In this document: in pieces, positions 26,870 through 37,399 of the stretch
How positions within the stretch are numbered: the stretch's first letter is position 1
How the letters are laid out: each line of letters opens with the position of its first letter
DNA from: Paracoccus sediminilitoris
GTDB taxonomy: Bacteria > Pseudomonadota > Alphaproteobacteria > Rhodobacterales > Rhodobacteraceae
Direction of reading: 5' to 3'
DNA: 64,000 nucleotides
NCBI RefSeq assembly: GCF_003259195.1
Contig: NZ_QJPK01000017.1
Coordinates: 1 to 64,000 of the forward strand
Notes under the pieces: generated by a model
What the model saw: the letters and a program-made list of their open reading frames with translations, nothing else
Databases searched by the model: none
Told to the model about the DNA's origin: nothing
Made by a program: the position numbers and the translations under genes

Positions 26870-28405
26870 TCAGGCCAGCGTCGGTTCCAGTTCCGTGGAC
26901 CACAGTTTCACATCTTCGCGGTCCATCAGGCTGACGGTCATCACCTTGGTGGCGGCGCTGATATCGACCTTGCCAAAGAACTGCATCCCGTCCGAGGGCG
27001 GCAGGTTCGCCTGACCTTCGTCCGGATGCTTGGCAAAGCGGACCTCGGGGCCAAAGGTGTTATCGTAATCCGACGGACCAAAGGTGCCTGCGTGCAGGGG
27101 CCCAGACACGAATTCCCAGAAGGGTTCGAAATCCTGGAACACCGCCCGGTCGGGGCTGTAATGATGGGCGGCGGTGTAATGAACGTCCGCGGTCAGCCAG
27201 ACGGTGTTCGCGATCCCGCCATGCTTGATGAAGGACAGCATTGCCGCGATGTCGGCCTCGCGGCCGCGCACCGGACCGTCGCCATTCGCCCCGTTCTCCA
27301 TCCCAGTTTCGCCGTCGCGGACCATCATGCCGATGGGCATATCGGCGGCGATGACCTTCCAGACGGCTTTCGAATTCGCCAATTCCCGTTTCAGCCACGC
27401 CATCTGGTCTGCGCCCAAGAAGGGCGTGCCGCCGTCTTCGTCATTGGCGGTGTTGTCGCCACGATAGGTGCGCATGTCGATGACGAAGACATCCAGCAGC
27501 GGACCATAGGCGACCTTGCGATAGATGCGGCGCGGCTCGGCCAGGTTCTGACGAGTAGGCAGCATTTCATGAAAGGCCTGACCGGCGCGGGCTGCCAGCA
27601 GGCGCGCCGATTTGACCGTATAACGGTCGTCGGCATCCAGCATCTCGTTCGGGTACCAGTTGTTGGTCACCTCGTGGTCGTCCCATTGGGCAATGACCGG
27701 CACCTGCGCGTTGAAGGCGCGGACGTTCCTGTCCATCATGTTATAGAGATGCTGACCGCGATATTCATCCAACGTCTCGGCAACCTTCATCTTGGCCTCG
27801 GTCATGACGTTCTTCCACAGCGTGCCGTCGGCCAGTTCCACCTGCTCCTGCAAGGGACCGTCGGCATAGACGGTGTCACCCGAATGCAGGAAGAAGTCAG
27901 GGTTGTGGTTCAGCATCGCGGCATAGGTCTTCATGCCGCCGCGATCCTCGTCGATGCCCCAGCCCTGCCCCGCAACGTCGCCTGACCAGACAAAGCTGAC
28001 ATCGCGCGCGGCATTCGGCGCGGTACGGAAATGGCCCGTGACGGGTTCAGATTTGGTGCCGTCCGACAGATCGGCCATGGTGACGCGATAGAAGATCTCC
28101 TGATCCGAGGGCAGCCCGGTCAGCGCCATCTTGCCCGTGTTGTCGGTGGGCGTACCGACCGGCAGGCGTGGCATCAGATGCGCGTCGCGAAAGCTGTCGG
28201 ATGTGGACCATTCGACCCACATCTCGGCCTCGCGGTCGGCGCGGCCCCAGATGACCGCGCCGTCATGGGCGACATCGCCCGACTGCACGCCATGCGTCAG
28301 CATCGGGCGGGATGCGGCACGGACCAGCCCCGGCATCGCCAGCCCACCGGCAAGGGCGGCGGTTCCCATCAGGGCCTGGCGTCGGGTGAAGGTGATACGG
28401 GGCAT
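26870..28405 (-). CDS. phoD: Tat-exported PhoD-family alkaline phosphatase/phosphodiesterase
   Basis: 511 residues from the ATG at 28405, which has AGGAG seven bases upstream. The twin-arginine signal is FTRRQALMGTAALAGGLAMP, followed by an AAS cleavage site. PhoD-type metal-binding segments are present: WSGDVAGQGWG, HSGDTVYADGP, WDDHEVTNNW and TADVHYTAAH. PhoD enzymes release phosphate from mono- and diesters outside the cytoplasm and use Ca and Fe. A Pho-box-like direct repeat lies about 74 bases upstream, so phosphate-starvation control is likely. Confidence 0.9.
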   Translation of the reverse strand: MPRITFTRRQALMGTAALAGGLAMPGLVRAASRPMLTHGVQSGDVAHDGAVIWGRADREAEMWVEWSTSDSFRDAHLMPRLPVGTPTDNTGKMALTGLPSDQEIFYRVTMADLSDGTKSEPVTGHFRTAPNAARDVSFVWSGDVAGQGWGIDEDRGGMKTYAAMLNHNPDFFLHSGDTVYADGPLQEQVELADGTLWKNVMTEAKMKVAETLDEYRGQHLYNMMDRNVRAFNAQVPVIAQWDDHEVTNNWYPNEMLDADDRYTVKSARLLAARAGQAFHEMLPTRQNLAEPRRIYRKVAYGPLLDVFVIDMRTYRGDNTANDEDGGTPFLGADQMAWLKRELANSKAVWKVIAADMPIGMMVRDGETGMENGANGDGPVRGREADIAAMLSFIKHGGIANTVWLTADVHYTAAHHYSPDRAVFQDFEPFWEFVSGPLHAGTFGPSDYDNTFGPEVRFAKHPDEGQANLPPSDGMQFFGKVDISAATKVMTVSLMDREDVKLWSTELEPTLA

Positions 28406-28478
28406 CGCATGTCTCCTGTTCTTGCGGCACGGTTGACGCAGACTTGCCAGCACTGTCCGACAATGCGGCGACGGGCGG

Positions 28479-28496
28479 GTGACAGTGTGGTGACAC
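28479..28496 (-). promoter_or_regulatory. Pho-box-like direct repeat upstream of phoD
   Basis: Read on the minus strand the site is GTGTCAC-CACA-CTGTCAC: two 7-base half-sites 4 bases apart, the exact spacing of the PhoB consensus CTGTCAT-N4-CTGTCAT. It lies 74 bases before the phosphatase start, a usual place for PhoB activation. Confidence 0.6.
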
Positions 28497-28624
28497 CGAC
28501 CCCTGTCGGACGCCGGACGCGACATTGGCCCGTCTTCGGATGACCGGCACGGGTCATCCTCCTTCGATCGGATGATACGCCCCCGGGCTTGCCAAGACCC
28601 GACGCTTTGCGCCACGCTGATCGC

Positions 28625-29983
28625 ATGCCCCGCGTCGGGGTCGGGATGGACGACAGGATGGAGCCTCAGACCACGACCGGGCTGATCGACAGGGCGGCCG
28701 CCCTGGGACAGCTGATGCTGGATCAGATCGGTTTTCTGCTGACCGGGCTGCTGCGCCCCTGGAACAGTTATCAGCTGATCATCGCCCTGGCGCTGTTCGT
28801 CCTGGCGCATCTGCTGGCGCGGATTTTCACGCCAAGGCTGCAGGTCTGGATGCGCAGCCGCGAGGATTGGCCGAAGTGGCGGCTGCGGCTCTTGGTGCTG
28901 ATCCGCCGCCGCCTGCGCGGGATCATCTTCGTCGCCCTGATCTGGATAATCGTCACCGTCATGCGCGAGGTGACTTGGCCCAGCAGATCCTATCTTCTGG
29001 TCTTGCTGGCGAACCTGACCCTGGCATGGCTGATCATCGTTTTCACCACCCGGCTGATCACGAACCCGCTGCTGCGCAAGGCGGTGCGGTGGGGGGCGCT
29101 GATCTGGGTCACGCTGAATGCGCTGGACCTGACCCACGCCGCCGCCCGCCTGCTGGACCGGATGGCCATCGAGATGGGCGAAGTGCGCATTTCGGTCCTG
29201 ATGCTGCTGCAGATGCTGGCGATCCTGACGGTCTTCTTCCTGATCGCCAAGTTCCTGTCGCGCTGGCTGTCGGCGCGCATCGCCACCAGCGAGGACCTGT
29301 CGCCTTCCATGCGGGTGCTGGCGGTCAAGCTGATGCAGACGGTGCTGTTCCTGGCGGCCTTCATCATAGGGCTGCGGGCCATCGGGGTCGACCTGACGGC
29401 GCTGGCCTTTTTATCGGGGGCGATCGGCCTTGGCATCGGCTTCGGGTTGCAGAAGGTCGTGTCGAACCTGGTGTCGGGGGTCATCATCCTGATGGACAAG
29501 TCGATCAAGCCCGGCGACGTGATTTCCATCGGGGAAACCTTCGGCTGGATCAACCAGCTGGGGGCGCGCTATGCCTCGATCTCGACGCGGGACGGGCGGG
29601 AATACCTGATCCCGAACGAGGATCTGATCACCGGCCAGGTCGTCAACTGGTCCCATTCCGACGAATTCGTGCGCCTGGATATCCATTTCGGCACGTCCTA
29701 CGACGACGATCCGCATCTGGTGCGCCGCATCGCGGTCGAGGCGTCCCTGACCGACGACCGGGTCCTGGCATCACGCCCGCCGGTCTGCCACATCGTGGGC
29801 TTTGGAGATTCTAGCGTCGATTACGTGCTGCGCTTCTGGATCAAGGACCCGACGGGCGGGCTGACCAATATCCGCGGCAAGGTTTTTCTGGCGCTGTGGG
29901 ACGCCTTCAAGGCGCATGGCGTCACGATCCCCTTCCCCCAACGCGAGGTGCGCGTCCTGAACCCGCGGCAGGTCCAGGACTGA
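28625..29983 (+). CDS. Small-conductance mechanosensitive channel (MscS family)
   Basis: About 452 residues from the ATG at 28625; starts at 28646 and 28658 are also possible. Several membrane helices precede the MscS core: the pore-lining helix FLSGAIGLGIGFGLQKVVSNLVSG is rich in Gly and Ala, followed by the beta domain start IKPGDVISIGETFGWI and the C-terminal alpha-beta domain. It should gate in response to membrane tension on osmotic downshock. It carries extra N-terminal helices compared with the 286-residue E. coli MscS. Confidence 0.88.
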   Translation: MPRVGVGMDDRMEPQTTTGLIDRAAALGQLMLDQIGFLLTGLLRPWNSYQLIIALALFVLAHLLARIFTPRLQVWMRSREDWPKWRLRLLVLIRRRLRGIIFVALIWIIVTVMREVTWPSRSYLLVLLANLTLAWLIIVFTTRLITNPLLRKAVRWGALIWVTLNALDLTHAAARLLDRMAIEMGEVRISVLMLLQMLAILTVFFLIAKFLSRWLSARIATSEDLSPSMRVLAVKLMQTVLFLAAFIIGLRAIGVDLTALAFLSGAIGLGIGFGLQKVVSNLVSGVIILMDKSIKPGDVISIGETFGWINQLGARYASISTRDGREYLIPNEDLITGQVVNWSHSDEFVRLDIHFGTSYDDDPHLVRRIAVEASLTDDRVLASRPPVCHIVGFGDSSVDYVLRFWIKDPTGGLTNIRGKVFLALWDAFKAHGVTIPFPQREVRVLNPRQVQD

Positions 29984-29993
29984 GGCCACGCCC

Positions 29994-32900
29994 TCAGGTG
30001 AAGATGAAGAAATCATCGGTCGGCTGATAAAAGACGTTTTCGGGCGCCCGCACGGCTTCGGCCAGGATGGGTTCAAGCTGGGTGTCGGGGGTGAAGGTGA
30101 CATCGACCCAGTAATTGGTGTTGTTGTAGCTTTGGGTCGGAAACCCGCCCGTCCCACCCGCCGAAAAGACGCCATTGCCCGCCGAAGCGCTCAGGACCTG
30201 ATCCGGACCGACGTGACCGCTGTTGAAATAGCCCGAACTGTAGGCATAGTTCTGTTCCGTCCCATAGGAGGCCACATAGATCTGCCCCGCCTGCACGGCG
30301 ATCGGGTCGGGCAGCGCCGCCGTCTGCCAGCCCGTCTGGCCGGGCAGCGAGGTCACGGTGACCGATCCCAGGTTCACCCCGGTATCCGACCACAGGTTCA
30401 GGGTCCGCGTGTCGGTGTCGCCCGCATCACCCGCCCCGCGATAATAGGTCAGATGCGTGATGCTGCCATTATCGGACTCGGTGAAGCGCACGCCCAATTC
30501 GTAATCGGTCGAGTCGGCGACCGATGTCGCGGCGGGCCGGTCGGTGCCCGCGAACAGCCGCGACGCATCGGGGTCGGGTTCATTGCCGATATCGATCAGC
30601 GTGACCGTCAGCGCCTGCTGGACCAAGGCACCCTGCCCGTCCTCCACCGCGACCGTCACGTCATAGATGTTGTCACCCCCCGCATCCAAGGGCGTCTCGT
30701 GGTCGGGCGCATTGACGAAGGTCAAAAGCCCGGTCTGGGGATCCAGGGCAAAGAAGGCCGCATCCGCACCACCGGTGATGGCATAGGTCAAGTTGTCGCC
30801 ATTGGCATCCGTGGCGGTCAGCTGGGCGGCGCGGGTCTGATCCTCGGCCACCGACACTTGGGGGGCCGACGTGAAGACAGGCGCCTCGTTCGCCATCATC
30901 GCGTCGGTAGTAAAGCTGAGATCGACCCAGTAATTCGCGTTGTTATAGCTTTGGGTCGGAAACAGGCCCGTCCCGCCCGCGGCAAAGACGCCGGTGCCTG
31001 CCGAGAGCGTTCCGTCCGGTCCGCTCCACGGGGACGCGAAGAACCCGCCGCTATAGGCATAGTTCTGTTGCTTGCCATAGGACACGACATAGGTCTGCCC
31101 CGCCTCCAGCGCGACGCCGCCGGCTAGGGTGCCGACCTGCCAGCCGCTGTCGCCCGCATCCGATCGGACCTGCACCGATCCCAGCCTGACCCCCTGATCG
31201 GTCCAGATGTTCAGCGTCCTGATGTCGGTATCGCCCGCATCCGCGGCACCCCGATAATATCGCAGGCTGTCCACGACCCCATCGGCCGAGGCCGTGAACC
31301 GGACGCCCAGTTCATAGGTCGAGGGATCGTCGGTTGCGACCCCCGCCGGCCCGTCCGCAGGACCGAAGAGGTTCGAGGGCCCGGTCTGGGTTTCGGTCTC
31401 CACATCCGTCACCGTGACGCTGATGGCCTGCCCGGTGGGACTGTTGATCCCGTCCGACGCGCTGACCACCAGGTCATAGATGTTGTTCGCACCGGCATCG
31501 AAGGGGGATTCGAAATCCGGGGCGAACAGGAAGGCCAGCTGCCCCGTCTGCGCATCGATCCAGAATTTGTCCGCATCCGCACCGCCGGCGATGGCATAGC
31601 GGATCGGTGCGCCTTCGGCATCGGTGGCGGTGACAAGCCTCGCCAGGACGCCGTTTTCGGGGGCGGTGAAGGTGTTCGCGCTGGCAAAGACCGGCGCGTC
31701 ATTGCCGACGCTGCCGCGCGCAAAGGTCACGTCGACCCAATAATTCGATCCGTTGAAGCTGGCGGTCGGGCGCACCAGGTCGCTGCCATAGTCATAGACC
31801 CCGCTGCCCGCCCCCGCCGACATGATGCCATAGGGTTCGGCATAGGCGCTGTCGAAGAAGCGGGGGGTGGTGACGTAATTGTTCAGCGTGTCATAGGACA
31901 CGGTATAGGTCACACCCGCCTGGATCTGAACGGGGGTCTCCAGCGTCGCGCTCTGCCAGCCGACCTGGCCAGGATCGGACACGAAGGACACGGTTCCGAT
32001 GAGCTGGCCGTCCGGCCCCCACAGATGACCCTGGCGCAGGTCCGTGTCATTCGCATCGCCCTGGGCACGGTAATAGCGCAGTTCCGTCACGGTGCCGCCT
32101 TCGGTGGTGACGAATTGCTGGCCGATGGTCAGAGGCGTGTTGTCGATCACCAAGATGCCATCGAAGGCGATCAGCGGCGCAAGCAGGTTGACCTGGCCCG
32201 GCGGCACCGGCGCGTTGACCCTGATGATCTGCGATGGCAACGTCACGGCGTCAGGCGTGTTCAGGGAATCGTCGATGGCCCGCACCCGGATGTCCTAGCT
32301 GCCCTGGATCGATGAGCGCCAATCCAGCTGCCAGCTGGTCGTTCCCTGCGCCGCGATCCATGTCGCGCCGCCGTCCAGCGACACCTCGACCCCGGCGACG
32401 ACGCCGTCCTCGGTCAGCGGATTGCCGTCGTCATCCGTCGCCGTCCCCGAAATGCGGATCGTCTGATAGGCGTCGATGTCCGTGGGCAGGGCATCGATCT
32501 GGACCGTCGCCGCCACGTCGTCATCCGAGGCCAGCGCCCGAACCAGCCCCTGCGACGCCAGAACCGCATCCGTGACACCGGGCTGGATGCCCATATCGGC
32601 AAAAAGATTGATGGTGACCTGCTTGAGGTCGGTATTCTGGATCTGGGCGCCATAGGGTTCGGAATCGTGGCGGTCGCTCAGCGCCCAGGTCCAGAAGACC
32701 GTGCCCGCGCCAAAGACGATGGCCCCGCTTTCGGCGCGATAGAGGGTCAGGTTGTGGGTGGCGACGCCCGGCGCGATGGTGTTGCCCTGGTCGATCAGGA
32801 TGCCGGACCAGGGAATGGTGGTTTCCGACAGCTTGATCAGCCCCGCCGGCCGGTTCACGTCATTGGGCGAGGTGTTCCATTCATAGCCCAGGATGCCCTC

Positions 32901-34213
32901 GGCAATATCCAGCTGGCCCCATCGGCGATGGTCGTGTCGCGCCAGACCCGCAGCGCCGAATAGCTTTCGGGCACATCCAGCGCCCCGCCGAATTCCCCCG
33001 TCCCGTCCGGCCCGAACAGTTGCCCTGTCAGCGAATTCTCGGCGCAGTTGCAGGTATGGGGCTGGCCGGTCAGCGGTTCGTCGATCAGCGCGCCGCCTGC
33101 CAGCGGGTTGTCTTGGAACCGGATGTCGCGCCAGGTGCCCGTCCAGATGTCGGAGGGGTCGAGGTTATAGTAATCCGCGCCGGTCGCATCGGCATCGCCA
33201 TGCGCCCATGTCTCCTTGTAGCAGACCAGCGTGCGGTATTCCCGACCGTCCACGATGCTGACATCCCAACGTGTCTTCCAATAGATGTCTTTGCCGCCCC
33301 AGAACAGCAGGTTGACACCGGCGTCGCGGGCCTCCTCGTCATTCAGGCGCTGGTCGCCCGATCAGTATTCGTCATGTCCCACCGAGATGAAGGACTGGTA
33401 TTTCTTCAGGTAATCCGCCCCCAACCGGTCGGTATCCATCCCCGAGATGTAGGACACGTCATAGCCGTTCTGTTCCAGCCAATGGATCGCGGCGTAATCG
33501 GCGCCGAACAGGTAATCCTGCGCGCCTGCGGCGGGGCCGCCCTGCTGGCCTTCGATCCCGCGCGTGATCAGGGGCCGGTTGTAGCTGACGGCATAGGCGC
33601 GGTCCTGGGCGGTTCCCGCGGGGTCGTAGACATCCGGGTGATCGACCGTGCCGCTGGCATCGCGATAGAAATTCGCGCCGATCTGGCCATTGTTGCCGAA
33701 CCAGCCGTTATAGGCATGCCATGTCGTGTCCGATGTCTGCAGCACGATGTCGGCGGGGCGGTCATCCTCGCGCACGATGAAGGGGATCTGGTTGGTGGCC
33801 CCCTCGATCGGGTCGCCATTGGCATCCAGCCGCTGCACGCGGGCCAGATAGACGCCCGACACCGCATCGGCCGGAATGTCCCAGCTGTCGGTAACCGACC
33901 AGTTGCCAGCATCGACCAGGGCGCGCGTGGCGTCGTATTCGGCATCGGGCTGCACCACGCCATCGGTGTTGACCCATCCCGCGACCTGACGCGCCACGTC
34001 TCCGCCGTAATAGCCCAGGCGAAAGATCTCGACTTGGTAATCGCTGCCGGCATTGCCATTGATGTTGATCTTGAAATCGACCTGTTCCCCGGCATTCACG
34101 CTGATATCGGTGGCGAAGCCCTCGATCTGGGACGAATGGGCGACATCCCAGTAGCTTTGTGGCGCACGCCCGTCCGTCCGGGCATTTTCCAGGGTGATCG
34201 CATTGTCGGGCAT
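29994..34213 (-). pseudogene. Large secreted protein gene (DMFase-like domain, DUF4082, cadherin-like repeats), interrupted
   Basis: Reading from the ATG at 34213 (good GGAGG upstream), about 1,406 residues can be followed if three lesions are ignored. First, an in-frame TGA at 33362-33364 falls right after GHDEY, where relatives have Trp (GHDEYWS), so TGG became TGA. Second, one G is missing from a G run at 32917-32920 (plus-strand CCCC). Third, an in-frame TAG at 32295-32297 occurs in QGS-stop-DIRVRA, again at a likely Trp codon. The N-terminal part resembles the N,N-dimethylformamidase large-subunit domain. The C-terminal part has three DUF4082 units separated by two cadherin-like repeats ending in Asp-rich ITGGAD and GGDNIYDV motifs. 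It was probably a secreted surface or matrix protein. It cannot be made full length without readthrough and frameshifting. Confidence 0.78.
30090..32160 (-). repeat. Three DUF4082 repeat units inside the broken secreted-protein gene
   Basis: Units lie at roughly 30090-30560, 30910-31370 and 31725-32160. Each encodes YELGVRFT, YYRGA(A/G)DAGDTD, QTY/QIYV(V/A)SYG and ends NYWVD(V/L)(T/S)F. The two downstream units are nearly identical over stretches of DNA, for example around 30108-30135 and 30929-30955 (AGCTTTGGGTCGGAAAC), which suggests recent duplication or gene conversion. The unit nearest the start is more divergent. Boundaries are approximate. Confidence 0.7.
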
Positions 34214-34287
34214 GGCGTGACCTCCGGGGAAGAACTGGTGACTGGGCGGACCGGAACACTGCCGGCCCTGGCACTGGTTAAAGACGG

Positions 34288-35457
<1,170 letters not shown>

Positions 35458-35873
35458 CGCAATACCCACCCTGACCAGAACCGCGGATCGAACGTCCCGC
35501 GCAGTATCCGGCGCAAGCGGAATTCCGCCAAGGTTTCGGAAGGACCGGGCCCTTGGACATTCGCATGCACCCTTGGCAAATCGGCCACCCGGCTTCCCCA
35601 TTTCGGGCAGGATGACCGCCCCGCCCCTCATCCGCAGGTCGAGCGTTGGAAACTGCCGATTGCGATGATGGGGCAGCTGCCAACCGCCCGTGATGCGGCC
35701 CGCCGGAACTTGACATCGGCAGGCGACGGGTTCAGGGGGCAGCTGCCGTTCACGATGGAATGGCCATTCGCCCCCACATGAGTTCAGGCCGGCGCGCAAG
35801 GGCTGCACGATCAGCACCGGCCATGATTGCACGGGACGAATTCCTTTCAAATCACGGGCCCTATGGACCAGCC
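35458..35873. other. Intergenic region between CobW-like and MHS-transporter genes, with twin palindromes
   Basis: This 416-base divergent intergenic region holds no credible gene. The palindrome GGCAGCTGCC occurs twice, at 35672-35681 and 35738-35747, with centres 66 bases apart. Paired identical palindromes in a divergent promoter region suggest cooperative binding of an unknown regulator. No RNA gene was recognised. Confidence 0.4.
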
Positions 35874-37196
35874 ATGACATTCAACCAACGCAATTCCCCA
35901 TCCGCAGGGGCATCGATTGCATCCGACCGCCCCAAGCCAAAAAACACGCCGGCGCAGATCCTGACCGCCAGCGTCATCGGCACGACGATCGAATTCTTCG
36001 ACTTCTACATTTACGCGACCGCCGCGGTGCTGATTTTCCCGTCGCTGTTCTTTCCGGGATCGGACGCCACCACGGCGCTGCTGGCGTCATTCGCGACCTT
36101 CTCGATCGCGTTCTTCGCACGTCCCCTGGGGGCGATCGTCTTTGGCCACTATGGCGACCGCATCGGGCGCAAGACCACGCTGGTGGCCGCCCTGCTGACC
36201 ATGGGCATTTCCACGGTCACCATCGGCCTTCTGCCCACCTATGAGCAGATCGGCATCTGGGCGCCCCTGATGCTGGCGCTGTGCCGCTTTGGCCAGGGTT
36301 TCGGGTTGGGCGGAGAATGGGGCGGTGCGGTCCTGCTGGCCACCGAAAACGCCCCCGAGGGCAAGCGCAGCTGGTACGGCATGTTCCCGCAGCTGGGTGC
36401 CCCATTCGGGCTGCTGCTGTCGTCGGGCCTGTTCTGGATCCTGCTGCATTTCATCACGCAGGAGGAACTGCTGGCATGGGGTTGGCGGCTGCCGTTCCTG
36501 TCCTCGATCCTGTTGGTCGGGATCGGGCTTTGGATCCGCCTGTCCATCACCGAGACGCCGGAATTCGCCGAGGCCATCAAGAAGGACAAGCGCGTTTCGG
36601 TCCCCGTGGCCGAACTGTTCCGCAATCACAAGCTGAGCGTGTTTCTGGGCACCTTTGCGGCGCTGGCGACCTTCGTCCTCTTCTATCTGGCAACGGCGTG
36701 GCTCTTGTCCTACAACGTCAAGGTACTGCAGATCCCGTTCAAGGATGCGCTGCTGATCCAGATCTACGGCTCGGTCGTCTTCGGCCTGACCATCCCCTTC
36801 GCGGGCAAGATCGCGGATCGCACGGGGCGCTATGGCTTCCTGCTGATCGTCACCGTCCTGATCGGCGCTTTCGCCCTGTCCTTCGGTCCCCTGATGCAGG
36901 GCAGTGCCGAAAGCGAGGCCAGCATCTATCTGTTCGTCACGATCAGCCTGATGCTGATGGGCCTGACCTATGGCGTCATCGGGGCGGCACTGGCGGCGCC
37001 CTTCCCGGCGCAGGTCCGCTATACCGGGTCGTCGCTGACGTTCAACTTTGCCGGGATCTTCGGCGCATCGCTGGCGCCCTATGCGGCAACCTGGCTGCAG
37101 ATGAATTATGGCATGGCTTATGTCGGCTATTACCTGCTGGCGGCGGCGTCGATCTCTCTGGTCTGCATCCTGGCCACGGGCCCGAAAAAGATCTGA
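35874..37196 (+). CDS. MHS-family major facilitator transporter
   Basis: 440 residues from the ATG at 35874 (MTFNQRNSPSAG); in-frame ATGs further upstream have no better ribosome-binding site. Twelve hydrophobic segments are evident. TIEFFDFYIYATAA and the loop motif GHYGDRIGRK are signatures of the metabolite:H+ symporter family (ProP, ShiA, KgtP). The substrate is likely a polar organic acid or osmolyte but cannot be fixed by sequence. It stands alone and is closed by a strong terminator. Confidence 0.88.
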   Translation: MTFNQRNSPSAGASIASDRPKPKNTPAQILTASVIGTTIEFFDFYIYATAAVLIFPSLFFPGSDATTALLASFATFSIAFFARPLGAIVFGHYGDRIGRKTTLVAALLTMGISTVTIGLLPTYEQIGIWAPLMLALCRFGQGFGLGGEWGGAVLLATENAPEGKRSWYGMFPQLGAPFGLLLSSGLFWILLHFITQEELLAWGWRLPFLSSILLVGIGLWIRLSITETPEFAEAIKKDKRVSVPVAELFRNHKLSVFLGTFAALATFVLFYLATAWLLSYNVKVLQIPFKDALLIQIYGSVVFGLTIPFAGKIADRTGRYGFLLIVTVLIGAFALSFGPLMQGSAESEASIYLFVTISLMLMGLTYGVIGAALAAPFPAQVRYTGSSLTFNFAGIFGASLAPYAATWLQMNYGMAYVGYYLLAAASISLVCILATGPKKI

Positions 37197-37221
37197 TCAC
37201 GCTGTATATGTATTCCCTCTG

Positions 37222-37252
37222 GACCCCCGCGCAGGGATGCGCGGGGGTCTTT
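37222..37252 (+). terminator. Intrinsic terminator after the MHS transporter
   Basis: GACCCCCGCGC (37222-37232) and GCGCGGGGGTC (37239-37249) form a perfect 11-base stem with an AGGGAT loop, followed directly by TTT. It is the strongest intrinsic terminator in the window. Confidence 0.88.
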
Positions 37253-37399
37253 GCATGACAGGCAGCATGGTGCCGAAGTGGATGGGGGCAAGGGCTCCCG
37301 ACCTGATCACCCTTCTGTGGGCCGGGGCGCTGATCGGGAACCGGGCAGCGCCGTGATTGTTATCTGGGCAGGATGATCGCCATATCTCAAGGAGCAACC

